From assembly GCA_022539475.1 (NCBI GenBank), contig VCMS01000273.1:79824-143823 (forward strand): 64,000 nucleotides of DNA. Reading direction: 5' to 3'. The stretch is from Gracilaria domingensis (lineage: Eukaryota; Rhodophyta; Florideophyceae; Gracilariales; Gracilariaceae). The notes beneath the pieces were generated by a model. It did no database searches. It had not been told where the DNA came from and was given only the letters and a program-made list of their open reading frames with translations. Positions 35,132-45,149 of the stretch are shown here, one piece after another. Numbering within the stretch: position 1 is the first letter of the stretch; each line of letters opens with the position of its first letter. A program made the position numbers and the translations under genes.

Positions 35132-35288
35132 GCCCTACAAGAACTTTTTTCATTTTTGTGAGTGCAAATGGAGTGCATCTTTCGCGGTGTTTAGCCTCTA
35201 ACTGCACTCCGTCTGTACGCCATCCGCGTTCTAATGTGACATCCTTGGCAGGGCATTTTATTTTTTCAATAGTTTATTTCATTATTGT
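35132..35288. other. Spacer between A2 and element C
   Basis: 157 bases that match neither element. They contain a short inverted pair, GAGTGCAAATGGAGTGCA and AACTGCACTCC. No gene seen. Confidence 0.5.
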
Positions 35289-36262
35289 TATAGAGCAACG
35301 CAATTTGCGTGGTTATCAGGATGATGCGCCTCATATACTCAGGGGAGTGATACGAGGATGCACTCGAAGAGTTATGAGTTGGACCCAATTTTGGCGGTTA
35401 CTTTTGGAATGGCTTTCCCACAGTTACCTGTAATCAGGGTTGCCATTGCTGGCCAATACCGCTAGGTGGACGCGTGTACTACACCACCGTGTGTGTGCAT
35501 ATTACGGGACAATAGGTAGTGCACCTGAGGTGCCTGACACTGGGCTAGCCACGTGTACGGACCCCTGCGGGTGTGCACCACGTGTACATAGTTAGTTTAG
35601 ACCTACTTAGGTGAGCTCGACCTCGTCGTCGCGAGCACCTTTGTAAAGTCAACCCGAGCACTTCTAAGTGAACTCTTTGTCTAGTAGCGCTCTCCTGAGT
35701 GGACTCTTCACGAGTGAGGTTCTGGCGCCAACCGCCTACGTGGGTTATCACTCTCGCGAGTATAGCCACGTCTGGTTACGGTGGTCCTACCCTCTCGGTA
35801 CCTTTGAGGAACATCTGTCGTTGATGTCGGGACCTGAGGGTCGTACCAAGGAGGTATAGGACTAGATTACGAAGTGATCCGACTCTGTATAGAGTTTTGC
35901 CGTGTTTACGGAAACCCGTGCATTACCGTTGGAGGATCTCGCCCCGCTCCGGGCACAGTGCCGAGGAGGCCCTACCCGTCGCGTGTGGGTGTTGTTTGGT
36001 TGTTGTTTTCTGTTGCTTTCCCTCTCGGGACTACACCTGTCGTTGGTCGTGTTTCATCGTTGCCGATACCACCCCATCTCAGGAGTTTCTCATCGTTTCC
36101 TCACGACGTGGCCTAGCACCTCTGTAGGTATAGCCAGTTGCCACTTCGGCCTTACAACCGAGTTACGGTGGTACAGAGGGCTCTGTCACTGGTGTGCCAT
36201 CTCTCACGAGAGCGGACCTTCGGACAGTCTGGTGGGTTTCACTCTTCCGAGTTTGCCCCACA
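35289..36262 (+). repeat. Element C 5' LTR (974 bp)
   Basis: Matches the 3' LTR from TATAGAGCAACGC (TGTAGAGC in the 3' copy) through GGCGCCAAC, and ends CCCCACA just before the PBS. It is full of short hairpin-like words such as CACTTCTAAGTG and CTCTCGCGAG. The U5 end shares a GGCTCTGT-CACTGG phrase with the A family. Confidence 0.85.
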
Positions 36263-36265
36263 AAG

Positions 36266-36283
36266 TGGTCTCCCGACTTAGAA
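36266..36283 (+). promoter_or_regulatory. Element C primer binding site
   Basis: TGGTCTCCCGACTTAGAA, three bases after the LTR, identical to A2. Confidence 0.75.
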
Positions 36284-36506
36284 CCGTTTTAGGACACTGT
36301 CGTGGAATTGACTTGATTGTTGACGGATCACCGTTTTCTGACAACCATCAGGGGACTCTTTAGAGTTTTGGAGGTTGACAACTTTTGAACGTGAACCGCT
36401 GACGTGGTGGTTTACCGAGAAGGTTTATTGAGTTTTCTTGTTCTTTGGAGACTCGTGTACGAGTTTAACTGGATCATCTGGATCAGATTGGTTACTGGTT
36501 TTCAGT

Positions 36507-38576
36507 ATGCCGCAACCGCCTCGAGGTTCTCGAGCTGGTTCCGCGCGGTCGTCAGCTGCGGTTCCACCCGTTGCATCGACGTCCCGGTCTATCTCAGATG
36601 AGGCGTAACCTCTTGAGGTCGTACCCCGCCCCCGGAGAACGCGTTCAGTTACGGAAGCACCCAAGGGAAATGTGGGTTCTGCTCAACCCGTCGTTGAGAC
36701 ACCATCCATGGTTAATCCTAACGCTGCTACCGTAGCCGAGTTGGCTAGGTTGGAATCCCGCTTGGATATTAATCACGCTGCTCACGTGGAACTCCTACAG
36801 GATGTTACCTCGTTGAGGACGCAGGTTGATAATGCCCAGGTGAGGGATGTCTCAGGAGACTTACGTCTTCTGAGAAGGGACGTGAATTCCATTATGGAAA
36901 ATCTGGGTACCCCAGACGTCTTCGTCACGGAGTACCGGGCATTTGTCGAGGAAATGCGCATCGATATCTGTCGAATTCGTTCGCGCTTGGAAACGCTGGA
37001 GGATACAATCCGTATGGATGAAGCTGTGGACGCACAGGCTCCTCAAGGAAATCCATCTGCGGATGAAGACCATCGTTCGGTGAAGCAGAAACGTCGACAC
37101 CCAAAACGAGTTCACTATGATTCGGATTCATCGCGCTCTGACTCGAGCGGCATGACTGAAGACAGTTCATCAGATTCATCTGATAGTGATGACAACCGTC
37201 ATAGGTCACGTTCGACACGGTCGAAAGCGACGCAGTCTACTCAGGCAGTGATGAGATCACGCGTGAAAGGACGGCGCCACTTGGGACTCAAAGAGTTAAA
37301 GCCGACGGACCCGCTCTACACAAAGCTGTTGTCATACCGCTATTATCGGTTGGAAGATGTTACTTCGAATCGCTCCTCGCAAGGAACCGGTAAGGTGAAG
37401 GACTACATTCGAAGGTTGAATGTTACCCTTGAAACAAGGACGTTCTCGGGGACAGATCCTATCCTTATCTTGGATTTCCTTGCCAGGTTCGTCCAGGAGG
37501 CCGATATACTCGGTATGAGTGAAGCACAGGCACATGTGGCACTGCCGTACTTCCTAACAGGGACTGCGGAAGATCAGTACAACTCAGTTCGAGGAACCTC
37601 GAGAGCCTCGGAAGGAGGAGTCACGTGTTGGCCGGAAGCCGTGAACTACCTTCTCAGGTCGTACGCGACTTCCAACGCGATTTACAGCGCTACTCTTGCT
37701 GTTCGCGACACTAGACAGAAGAGTGGAGAATCTGAAACGGTTTATTCAACGCGGTTGAACAAAGCGTTTCACCGATGTGGTAATGTGTATTCCGCACAGG
37801 AGCGGTGTACCATGTTTGTTGATGGTTTGGACCCCACCATTCGGTCGTTGGTCGCTCGCCGACGCGAGGAAAAACGCCGAATGACGTACCTAGAGTTGGT
37901 TAATTACGCCCAGGCGGAAGGAGAGACGTATCGAGCCCGCAACCCGGGGCAGCGCCGCTCGAAAGCGCTACTCACGGAAAGTTCGTCACGATCGATGTCG
38001 GTTTTGCGACGTGAAACCGCTGTCGGTGATGCTGATAACGCCCACTTCATCGGAAGTAACCACGATTCTTACGGATCTATGGACCTGCCGTCAACCTCGA
38101 TTCCGAGCACGGAAGAAGACCCCGCATTGTATGCCCAAGGTGTCCGGGTGCCTGCAGCCCCGCTGCCTTACGCTAACAATTCGTCGCGTCTGAACCGTCC
38201 AGGGTGGAAGGACACAGCACCACAACGTCGAGTGGACAATCGCCCTCGCGACAAACCGGCCCCGGTCATATGTTACCAGTGCTACCTTCCAGGTCACGTA
38301 TCGACGCAGTGCGTATTTCCGCCGTCGCACAGGCCGAAAATTATTGCGTATTACGACGCCCTCACGCCCGAGGAAAAGGAATCTGTTCCACGAAAGGAAT
38401 ATGATAAGGCCAGAGCTGAACTGGGATTACCGGTTCCGGTTTATGCTCAGCCCTCCGTTCCGGCACAGGCACCTTCGAACCAGGTTCAAGGCGAAGTACC
38501 CACGCATGGGGTTCAGTTAGGCCCCCCGAACGGAGTCCACGCACCGAATTCGGTGAGCCCCGTTCAGAAAAACTGA
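36507..38576 (+). pseudogene. gag: Element C Gag with one in-frame stop
   Basis: ATG 36507 (MPQPPRGSRAGSARSS) opens the frame. A TAA at 36606-36608 interrupts it, and the same frame then runs unbroken to the TGA at 38574. No other ATG lies between the stop and the main body except an internal one near 36708. The protein has a coiled-coil-prone part (about 36730-36990), an acidic Ser/Asp tract, a capsid-like part (SYRYYRLEDV, LDFLARFVQEADILGM, TRLNKAFHRCGNVY, MFVDGLDPTIRSLVA) and the zinc knuckle CYQCYLPGHVSTQC (CX2CX4HX4C). Gag forms the virus-like particle and packages element RNA. Apart from the early stop it looks functional. Confidence 0.85.
38565..38576 (+). promoter_or_regulatory. Gag-pro -1 frameshift site, element C
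   Basis: CAGAAAAACTGA: the gag stop directly follows AAA AAC. The -1 frame is open across it into protease. G AAA AAC differs only in its first base from the slippery heptamer A AAA AAC. Confidence 0.5.
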
Positions 38577-41500
38577 CTTCGGGAGTTTCCCCTACGGGAG
38601 GGGCGCCTTCCGAGCCAAAGTTGAAGGCGCCCGAGGCGTCACAGCTTCGCTCCCCAGCTGTTAGAATCCTTTCAAGGATAGCGGCTACAACTGACGTGAG
38701 CTCAGAACACCTTTCGGTTCTACGTCGTCCGTGGATACGGTCCCGTAATCTCCGTATTCCGGAAAGAGCTCTTGTGATGGCCAAGAGAAACTACAAAGTT
38801 TATGCCGATCTTGGCTTGTCTAACCAGTTCATGGTTCGACAGTTGTCTATGTTGGATACAGGAGCTGCACCAAACCTGATTCACCTTGAGTTGGTGCCAC
38901 CCGCGCTACGCGATGAAATTCGTCATGGCCCAGGTTTGGACATCGCGGATGCCAACAATAACCCGTTGCGTACTCTTGGGTACATACCTCTCATGGTACG
39001 ATTAGGAACCTGTATGGTTGAAGTGGATTTCATGGTTTGCAAAAGCATTGCCGCACCGGTGATACTCGGTTGTGACTTTTGTGATCGTTTTGTTGAAGCG
39101 ATTCGACCTCGAGCTCGAGTTGTTACCATGGATGATAGTTCCGAAATACCGATTGTAAGAAAACCGCTAAAGAGAGCTACACGCAAGCGCGTCCCGCTCC
39201 CTGCTGCACAGGAAGTTCCAACCGTCGACCCGGTATCATCTAAGCCCCATGTGGCTCATGCCATCGCAATCCCTGCGCAATCCCAAGTTTGGGTCACCAT
39301 AACTACTAAGCAGTCTGGTCTACGTGTGGTACAACCATTGCCATCATTGTATGATCAGAAGCAACTCGCTTTAGCGAACGGAGTAATCTCGGTGGAACCC
39401 GACAAACCATTCAGAGTTTTGGTCGCCAACTTTGGCACAACCCGACAGTGGTTAGCTAAAAACCAAATCCTTGGTACTACTCTCCCACACCCTGCTGCTA
39501 TCGTACCGAAGAAGATACCCGTTGCGGATGTTCTCGGTATAACCGATGCTAAGGAGGGGGAGGGATCAGCGGAAACCGCTTTTACCGCATCGGTTACCCC
39601 GGCGAGCCAAGTCACCGAATCGCTGGCACCCACCGAGGGTAAAGCGTTGCCACCAGGAACGGAAAATACAGACCCTGTCAAGGAACTGGAACAGTTGAAT
39701 TTTGATCATGTACCTGAATCTCATAGAGGTAAGCTAAGAGAAATGTTGAGGGAGTTCACACCCATGTGGGATGGATCCCTCGGGACAATTGGAATCACGG
39801 AGCACCGTATTGACCTACTTCCAGGTACTAGCCCCATTTCCCAACACCCATACCGGGCTGGTCCCAAAGCTAGGGAAGAAGAGAAATCTCAGGTTGAGAA
39901 GATGTTACGCGCTGGCGTCATAGAGGCGGCTCAATCCGCTTAGGCCTCACCCGTGGTGCTAGTTCCAGAAGCGGACGGATCATGGCGATTCTGTATTGAT
40001 TACCGTCGTCTAAATTCGGTCACCGTCAAAGACGTTTATCCCATACCCAGGATGGACGAATACATTGACTCGCTTGGGAGTGCTACAGTGTTCACCGCCT
40101 TGGATGCCAATTGGGGATACTGGCAAGTTCCGATCCATGAAAAGGATAAGGACAAAACTGCTTTTGTGTGCCACCAAGGTTTGTACGGGTTTAAACGAAT
40201 GCCGTTCGGATTAACCAACGCACCGGCTACGTTTCAACGTGCTATCGATATCCTCTTGGCTCGATTCAAGTGGAAGACCTGCTTGGTGTATCTTGACGAT
40301 ATCATCGTGTTCTCCGATAACCTTGATGACCACTTAACACACGTCCGGGACGTCATGAGAGTCCTCAGGGACGCAGGCATTACGCTGAAACTCAAGAAGT
40401 GCGAGTTCTTCACAGATTCTGTCAAATACCTAGGGCATATCATTCGACCTGGACAGCTCTCAGTTGACGCAGTTCGCGTGAAGTCGCTGAAGGAAGCGAA
40501 AGACCCCACGACACAAACGGAACTCCGCAGTTTTCTGGGTCTTTGTAATGTATATCGGCGTTTTGTCCCGAACTTCGCAGATATTGCGACCCCTCTTTAC
40601 CACCTTTTGAGGAAAGGTCAACCAGTTCAACTGGAACCCCTAGGCGACGCGGAAGCGTCTGACTTTTCGGCATTAATCGACGCAGTAACTTCACCGCCAA
40701 TCTTGGCTTTGCCTAAGCTAGGACTTCCATTCGAAGTAGACAGTGACGCCAGTGCACACCAGGTTGGTTGCGCCCTGTTTCAGGTCACGGAAGACGGCGT
40801 GAGACATCCAATGGGATACTGGTCGCGATCCTTGAACGTACACGAACGTAACTACTCAGTTTCGGAGAAAGAGTGCTTAGCCGTTGTATGGGCTCTAACT
40901 ACACTGAGGCCATATCTTATGGGCAACCATTTTACGGTACATACGGACCACTCATCTCTCCGATGGCTCATGGAAATCTCGGAACCATCAGGACGCTTGA
41001 TGCGTTGGCGCTTGAGGTTATCGGAATTCGATTTCACAGTTACGTACAAAAAAGGAACGTTGAATCTGCAGGCAGATGCACTCTCCCGCTTGGGAACAAA
41101 TGCAGAAGCGGCACCAGTTGACGATCTGGACATACCATGCTTTATGGTGGAAGAACAAGCAGGTTGGGTCGAATCTTTGTCGGATGACATCTGTGACGAC
41201 ATCCTGCTCACTTCTGAGAAGTTGGATCCCTTGACTGGATCTTTTGTACCCATCACTCCCGAGGAGATGATCCGAGAACAGCAAACGGATGAGTTTTGTA
41301 CGCGAATTCGCGCTCTTCTCAATGGAGGAGATCGTATACCTTTTCAGGTTAACGATCAGGGGTACCTGGTTAGGTTGGTTGAAGCGTATACCCAAATTGT
41401 GGTCCCATACTCGCTGCAAAACCGTGTGTTGGTCATGACACACTATGTGAAGGTAGGAGCCCACCCAGGAGGTCGAAAACTATACTTGACCCTGCGTAGG

Positions 41501-41911
41501 GATTTTTACTGGCCGTCAATGGCATTGGACTGCTACGCAGTACGACGCTATTGCACCGAGTGCGCTAAGAATAACGTGAAACTTCGTAAGTACGCGAAGA
41601 AGTTAACGCTGTTCCCAGCACGGTCTCCTTTGGAGTTTATCGCTACCGATATCTTAGGTGAATTGATCAGAACCGCAAGAGGTAATCGATACCTTCTGGT
41701 TATCACCGATCGGTTCTCTAAGTTGGTACGGACAGTCCCGCTGAAACTGATTACGGCCACCGTGGTTGCACAAGCTTTTGTCACCCACTGAGTCTTTGTG
41801 TACGGTCCACCGGTTCATCTTTTATCAGATAACGGTTCACAGTTCACGTCGAAGTTTTTCCAGGACGTCTGTCGGATCTTGAGTGTAAAGAATCTATTTA
41901 CGACCACCTAC
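38573..41911 (+). pseudogene. pol: Element C protease, RT, RNase H and integrase N-half, two nonsense codons
   Basis: The frame is -1 to gag. The protease has SMLDTGAAPN (DTG intact) and APVILGCDFCDRF. A TAG at 39941-39943 sits where A and A2 have Trp in QSPWASPVVL. RT follows: RFCIDYRRLNSVTV, NWGYWQVPI, RMPFGLTNAPATFQ and CLVYLDDIIVF. RNase H follows (DASAHQVGCALF, YSVSEKECLAVVWAL, HTDHSSLRWL). The integrase has its zinc-binding His/Cys region, EFIATDILGEL (first Asp), a TGA at 41789-41791 in place of the Trp of THWIFVYGPP, then LLSDNGSQF (second Asp). The frame is cut at TTTYHP by the insertion at 41912. Apart from the two stops the domains are complete. Confidence 0.9.
39550..39564 (+). 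promoter_or_regulatory. Internal polypurine-tract-like motif 1, element C
   Basis: TAAGGAGGGGGAGGG, encoding KEGEG between protease and RT. Confidence 0.55.
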
Positions 41912-42715
41912 CACCCCATCTCTAGAGTTTCTCATCGTTTCCTCACGACGTGGCCTAGCACCTCTGTAGGTATAGCCAGTTGCCACTTCGGCCTTACAAC
42001 CGAGTTACGGTGGTACAGAGGGCTCTGTCACTGCTCTGCCATCTCTCACGAGAGCGGACCTTCGGACAGTCTGGTGGGTTTCACTCTTCCGAGTTTGCCC
42101 CACAAAGTGGTCTCCCGACCTAGAGCTCCTGTGGGTTGGAATGTTCCGACTCAAGCGAGTGTTCCGGTGGTGGGTCCGGCCCCTGTAGCGGCTACCGTTC
42201 CTTCGGTCCTTCCGCCCCCGACAGCTCCGGTCGCTCCGGGAGATTCTCCGGCGAACATCGCGATGTTGCGCGCCAGTCTCCAGAACGCTGGAATTATCGT
42301 GCCCGATCATCTCACCACTATGGCAGGGATACTGGCTTACGCCGTTCCGCACCCTTCGCAGGGTCCCTCCGGTAGCGGCGGTGCCGGTCCCTCATCGGGG
42401 GTGTAAGATGACCAGCAGGGCTGGAGGACTTGGTCCTTAGTATAAGATAGAAACAGTAAAACCATCTAGTGGTAACTTTCCCTTCACCCTTTTGCCTGTT
42501 CTCCACGAACTTGATCGATCTTCGATTACTTCTTCACTCACACTGTGTTCAAGTGTACTTCACTTCCCTGGTGCTTCACTTCTTTGGTGCTTCTTCTACT
42601 CTAACCGTTTTAAATCGGTACAACCGGCATTTCGGTATGCTCTTCTTTCTTTCTTCTCACTTCCTCTAGTTCAGTCTTCACCGCTTCATTGGTCTTCTTC
42701 CTTCATTCATCCCCC
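41912..42715 (+). mobile_element. Scrambled Gypsy-derived insertion in element C integrase
   Basis: About 0.8 kb interrupts pol between TTYHP and NGQVER. It consists of: a U5-side LTR fragment like 36064-36262; a PBS at 42108-42124 with one change; then, without gag, the last part of an antisense ORF and its 3' flank in the orientation opposite to that in element C (a reversed match to about 44840-45425). The LTR part is similar but not identical to C's own LTR, so it came from another copy. The left junction lies in TACCACCCCA, which occurs in both pol and LTR. The right junction lies in a CCCC-CA run. Confidence 0.75.
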
Positions 42716-43827
42716 AAACAAATGGTCAGGTAGAACGATTTAACCGTACCATGCTAAATGCATTAAGATCTTATGTGGCAGATCATCCTAAGGATTGGGA
42801 TTTGTATATGGACGCTATTACGTATGCGTACAACACCCAAGTCCACCGGGTAACGAAGCTAGCACCTTTTGAGTTGGTACTGTCAAGAGTACCGCCACCG
42901 GTTGCAATCGAGGCTCAAGAAACGCTTTCTACGTACCCGTCTGTTGGGTTATACAGGAACGCTTGGAAGGATTGGTTAACCAAAATGGTACCGGTCGCTC
43001 GCACAGCGATGGATAAGGCGCAGGCCGCTTATAAGCGCAACTTCGATGCGAAGGTTAAGAACCCATTACCAAAGGTCAAACCAGACGATATGGTATTTCT
43101 CCGCAAAGAATACTATAATCTGGAGAAGGAACGCCGCCACAAGCTCTCGCCTATCGCGGAAGGACCCTACAAGGTTATTTCCGTCACGGACGATACCGTA
43201 GTATTGGATATCAATAATCTCCACGAACGGATATCGTTAGACCGTGTCGCGCTGGCCCCACCACCCTACGTTCACGTTAACACCCAACTGGGTGAAGCTA
43301 CAGGGGACGAACAGGTCGTATCTTCGCGCCCTGCGACTCTCCGACCTGATCGCGGCTTATCGGATCTACCGAAGTCAGAATCACCCACGCGGGTAGCACA
43401 ACCCGTTGCGGGAGACGAAGAGGAAAACTCAACTAGAGTTGACCCCCCACCGGACGTCGTGGCTCCCGTGCCACCGCCTAAGGAGGGGGAGGAAAGTGCG
43501 GAACCCGTTAAACCGGCGTCGCACGGTCACACTGTGTCGCAAGGTACCGCAACCAATCTCGCGGTCTCTACCGATAGCGTTGTGGTGCGCCGAGGCGCTG
43601 TACCTCGTGGTGATACTCCGTCGAGTTCGTTGAGCAATGCGCTGGAAACGACACGACCCACCCAGGGGGTACACACCGCTGTGGATAACGTAACCCCGTC
43701 GGGAACACCACAACTGAGTGAGGTCACCACCCGCGGAGCGGAGAAGACAGTATCTGTAGACCCGGGCTTTCCGGAGAACGCAGAACCGCAAGCGGTAGAT
43801 CAGCTCAATGTTACCGACCGGTGTTAA
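42716..43827 (+). pseudogene. pol: Element C integrase C-half and tail
   Basis: Resumes at QTNGQVERFNRTML with the catalytic Glu, then SYVADHPKDWDLYMDA and AYNTQVHRV. The GPY/F module follows (SPIAEGPYKVISV), then a Pro-rich tail with TAA at 43825-43827. The second internal polypurine motif is at 43479-43492. Joined to the N-half it would complete the DDE triad, but the insertion separates them. Confidence 0.85.
43479..43492 (+). promoter_or_regulatory. Internal polypurine-tract-like motif 2, element C
   Basis: TAAGGAGGGGGAGG, encoding KEGEE, identical over its core to the 3' polypurine tract of the A family. Confidence 0.55.
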
Positions 43828-44763
43828 CCACGCCGTGGTATGAGGAAACGAGAAGTCGTACTTACCCGCGTATTATTTGGGAAAACAACCTTGGAAAGGT
43901 GAAGTACGAAGTACGAGTTTGGAAACCGTCGATGGTGCACCCACGCCACGTGGCAGAGGACTCATGACACACCCAAGTGGAGAGTAACACGTTGTGTGAC
44001 GTGGTGACGTATGGAAAGCACCGCCGACGGGGGGAACTCCTGACAGTAAGTCGCGTGCGCGAGTACCACACGTGCACGGTGCACGATGTACGGTCGCCAA
44101 CCGTAGGCGAACGGAAACCTGTTAGGGTAGCTCGTGGCTCACACGTGCCATCGCCTGGCCAACCAGAAGGCCGCGATATGCACCGTGATTGGTCAATCCG
44201 CCTCCATGGCGCACGAGCGAGACCCTGCCCGTTCTCCGTCGCACGGACGATCCTTCTGGATAGCAAGAGGGAGCTCAGAATCCCGAAGCTACCGTTGGAC
44301 GGTCGGAAGCCCAACCAAGACGAGCCGAAGCTCGTCAGACTCAAGAAGGAGAGTACTTCAAGAAGAACCTTTCAGGTTGAAGATTGGACGCTCCTGTCGT
44401 ATGTTGTAGTTGTCGGGCAGCGAGGAACTCCTAGTGAGTCGTGACTGGTTAAGTCTAAGAGGAACCCCTCTAGAGGTTAGCCGGCCACCACCTCGCCACC
44501 CTCGAAGGTACGAAACCACAATGGGTGAAGGAGAGCAGTCAAACACCGAGGTGTACCCGCAGGAATACGTGATCGAACGTATCGTACGTCATGTTGTAGA
44601 CCCCGATGGGACGGTACTGTACCAAGTGCAATGTTATGGCTACTCCGCCGAGGAGGACACCATGGAGCCGGTCGAGCACCTACCTAGGTCGAAGATCGTT
44701 TCATACCACCGTCGACCTCGGTCAGCCTTGCCGTCCAACCTGGACCAAGCCCAGGTGGGATAA
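43828..44763 (+). pseudogene. pol: Element C chromodomain region
   Basis: 43828-44409 is disrupted linker with stops in every frame. From ATG 44521 (in the same frame as integrase) a short frame encodes YVIERIVRHVVDPDG, YQVQCYGYSAEEDTMEPVEH and HLPRSKIVSYHRR, a chromodomain in which the usual core Trp of VRWYGY is Cys. It ends in TAA at 44761-44763. This may weaken the aromatic cage. Confidence 0.7.
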
Positions 44764-45149
44764 GAACCGTTCCCGGTGAGGAGCTTTCAACTATACCGCG
44801 ATGCAGAAGACTCAGAATGGAGAGTTGACCCCTTCTGTGTGGGGGATGAATGAAGGAAGAAGACCAATGAAGCGGTGAAGACTGAACTAGAGGAAGTGAG
44901 AAGAAAGAAAGAAGAGCATACCGAATTGCCGGTTGTACCGATTTAAAACGGTTGGAGTAGAAGAAGCACCAAAGAAGTGAAGCACCAGGGAAGTGAAGTA
45001 CACTTGAACACAGTGTGAGTGAAGAAGTAATCGAAGATCGATCAAGTTCGTGGAGAACAGGCAAAAGGGTGAAGGGAAAGTTACCACTAGATGGTTTTAC
45101 TGTTTCTATCTTATACTAAGGACCAAGTCCTCCAGCCCTGCTGGTCATC

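Noticed and set aside
35132-35288. Spacer before element C as a solo LTR or SINE
   Set aside because: No terminal repeat, internal promoter boxes or poly-A tail found. Only a short inverted word pair is present.
41798-42406. 202-codon frame fusing integrase to an antisense-ORF tail
   Set aside because: It crosses the junctions of the scrambled insertion, so it is a chance fusion and not a chimeric gene.
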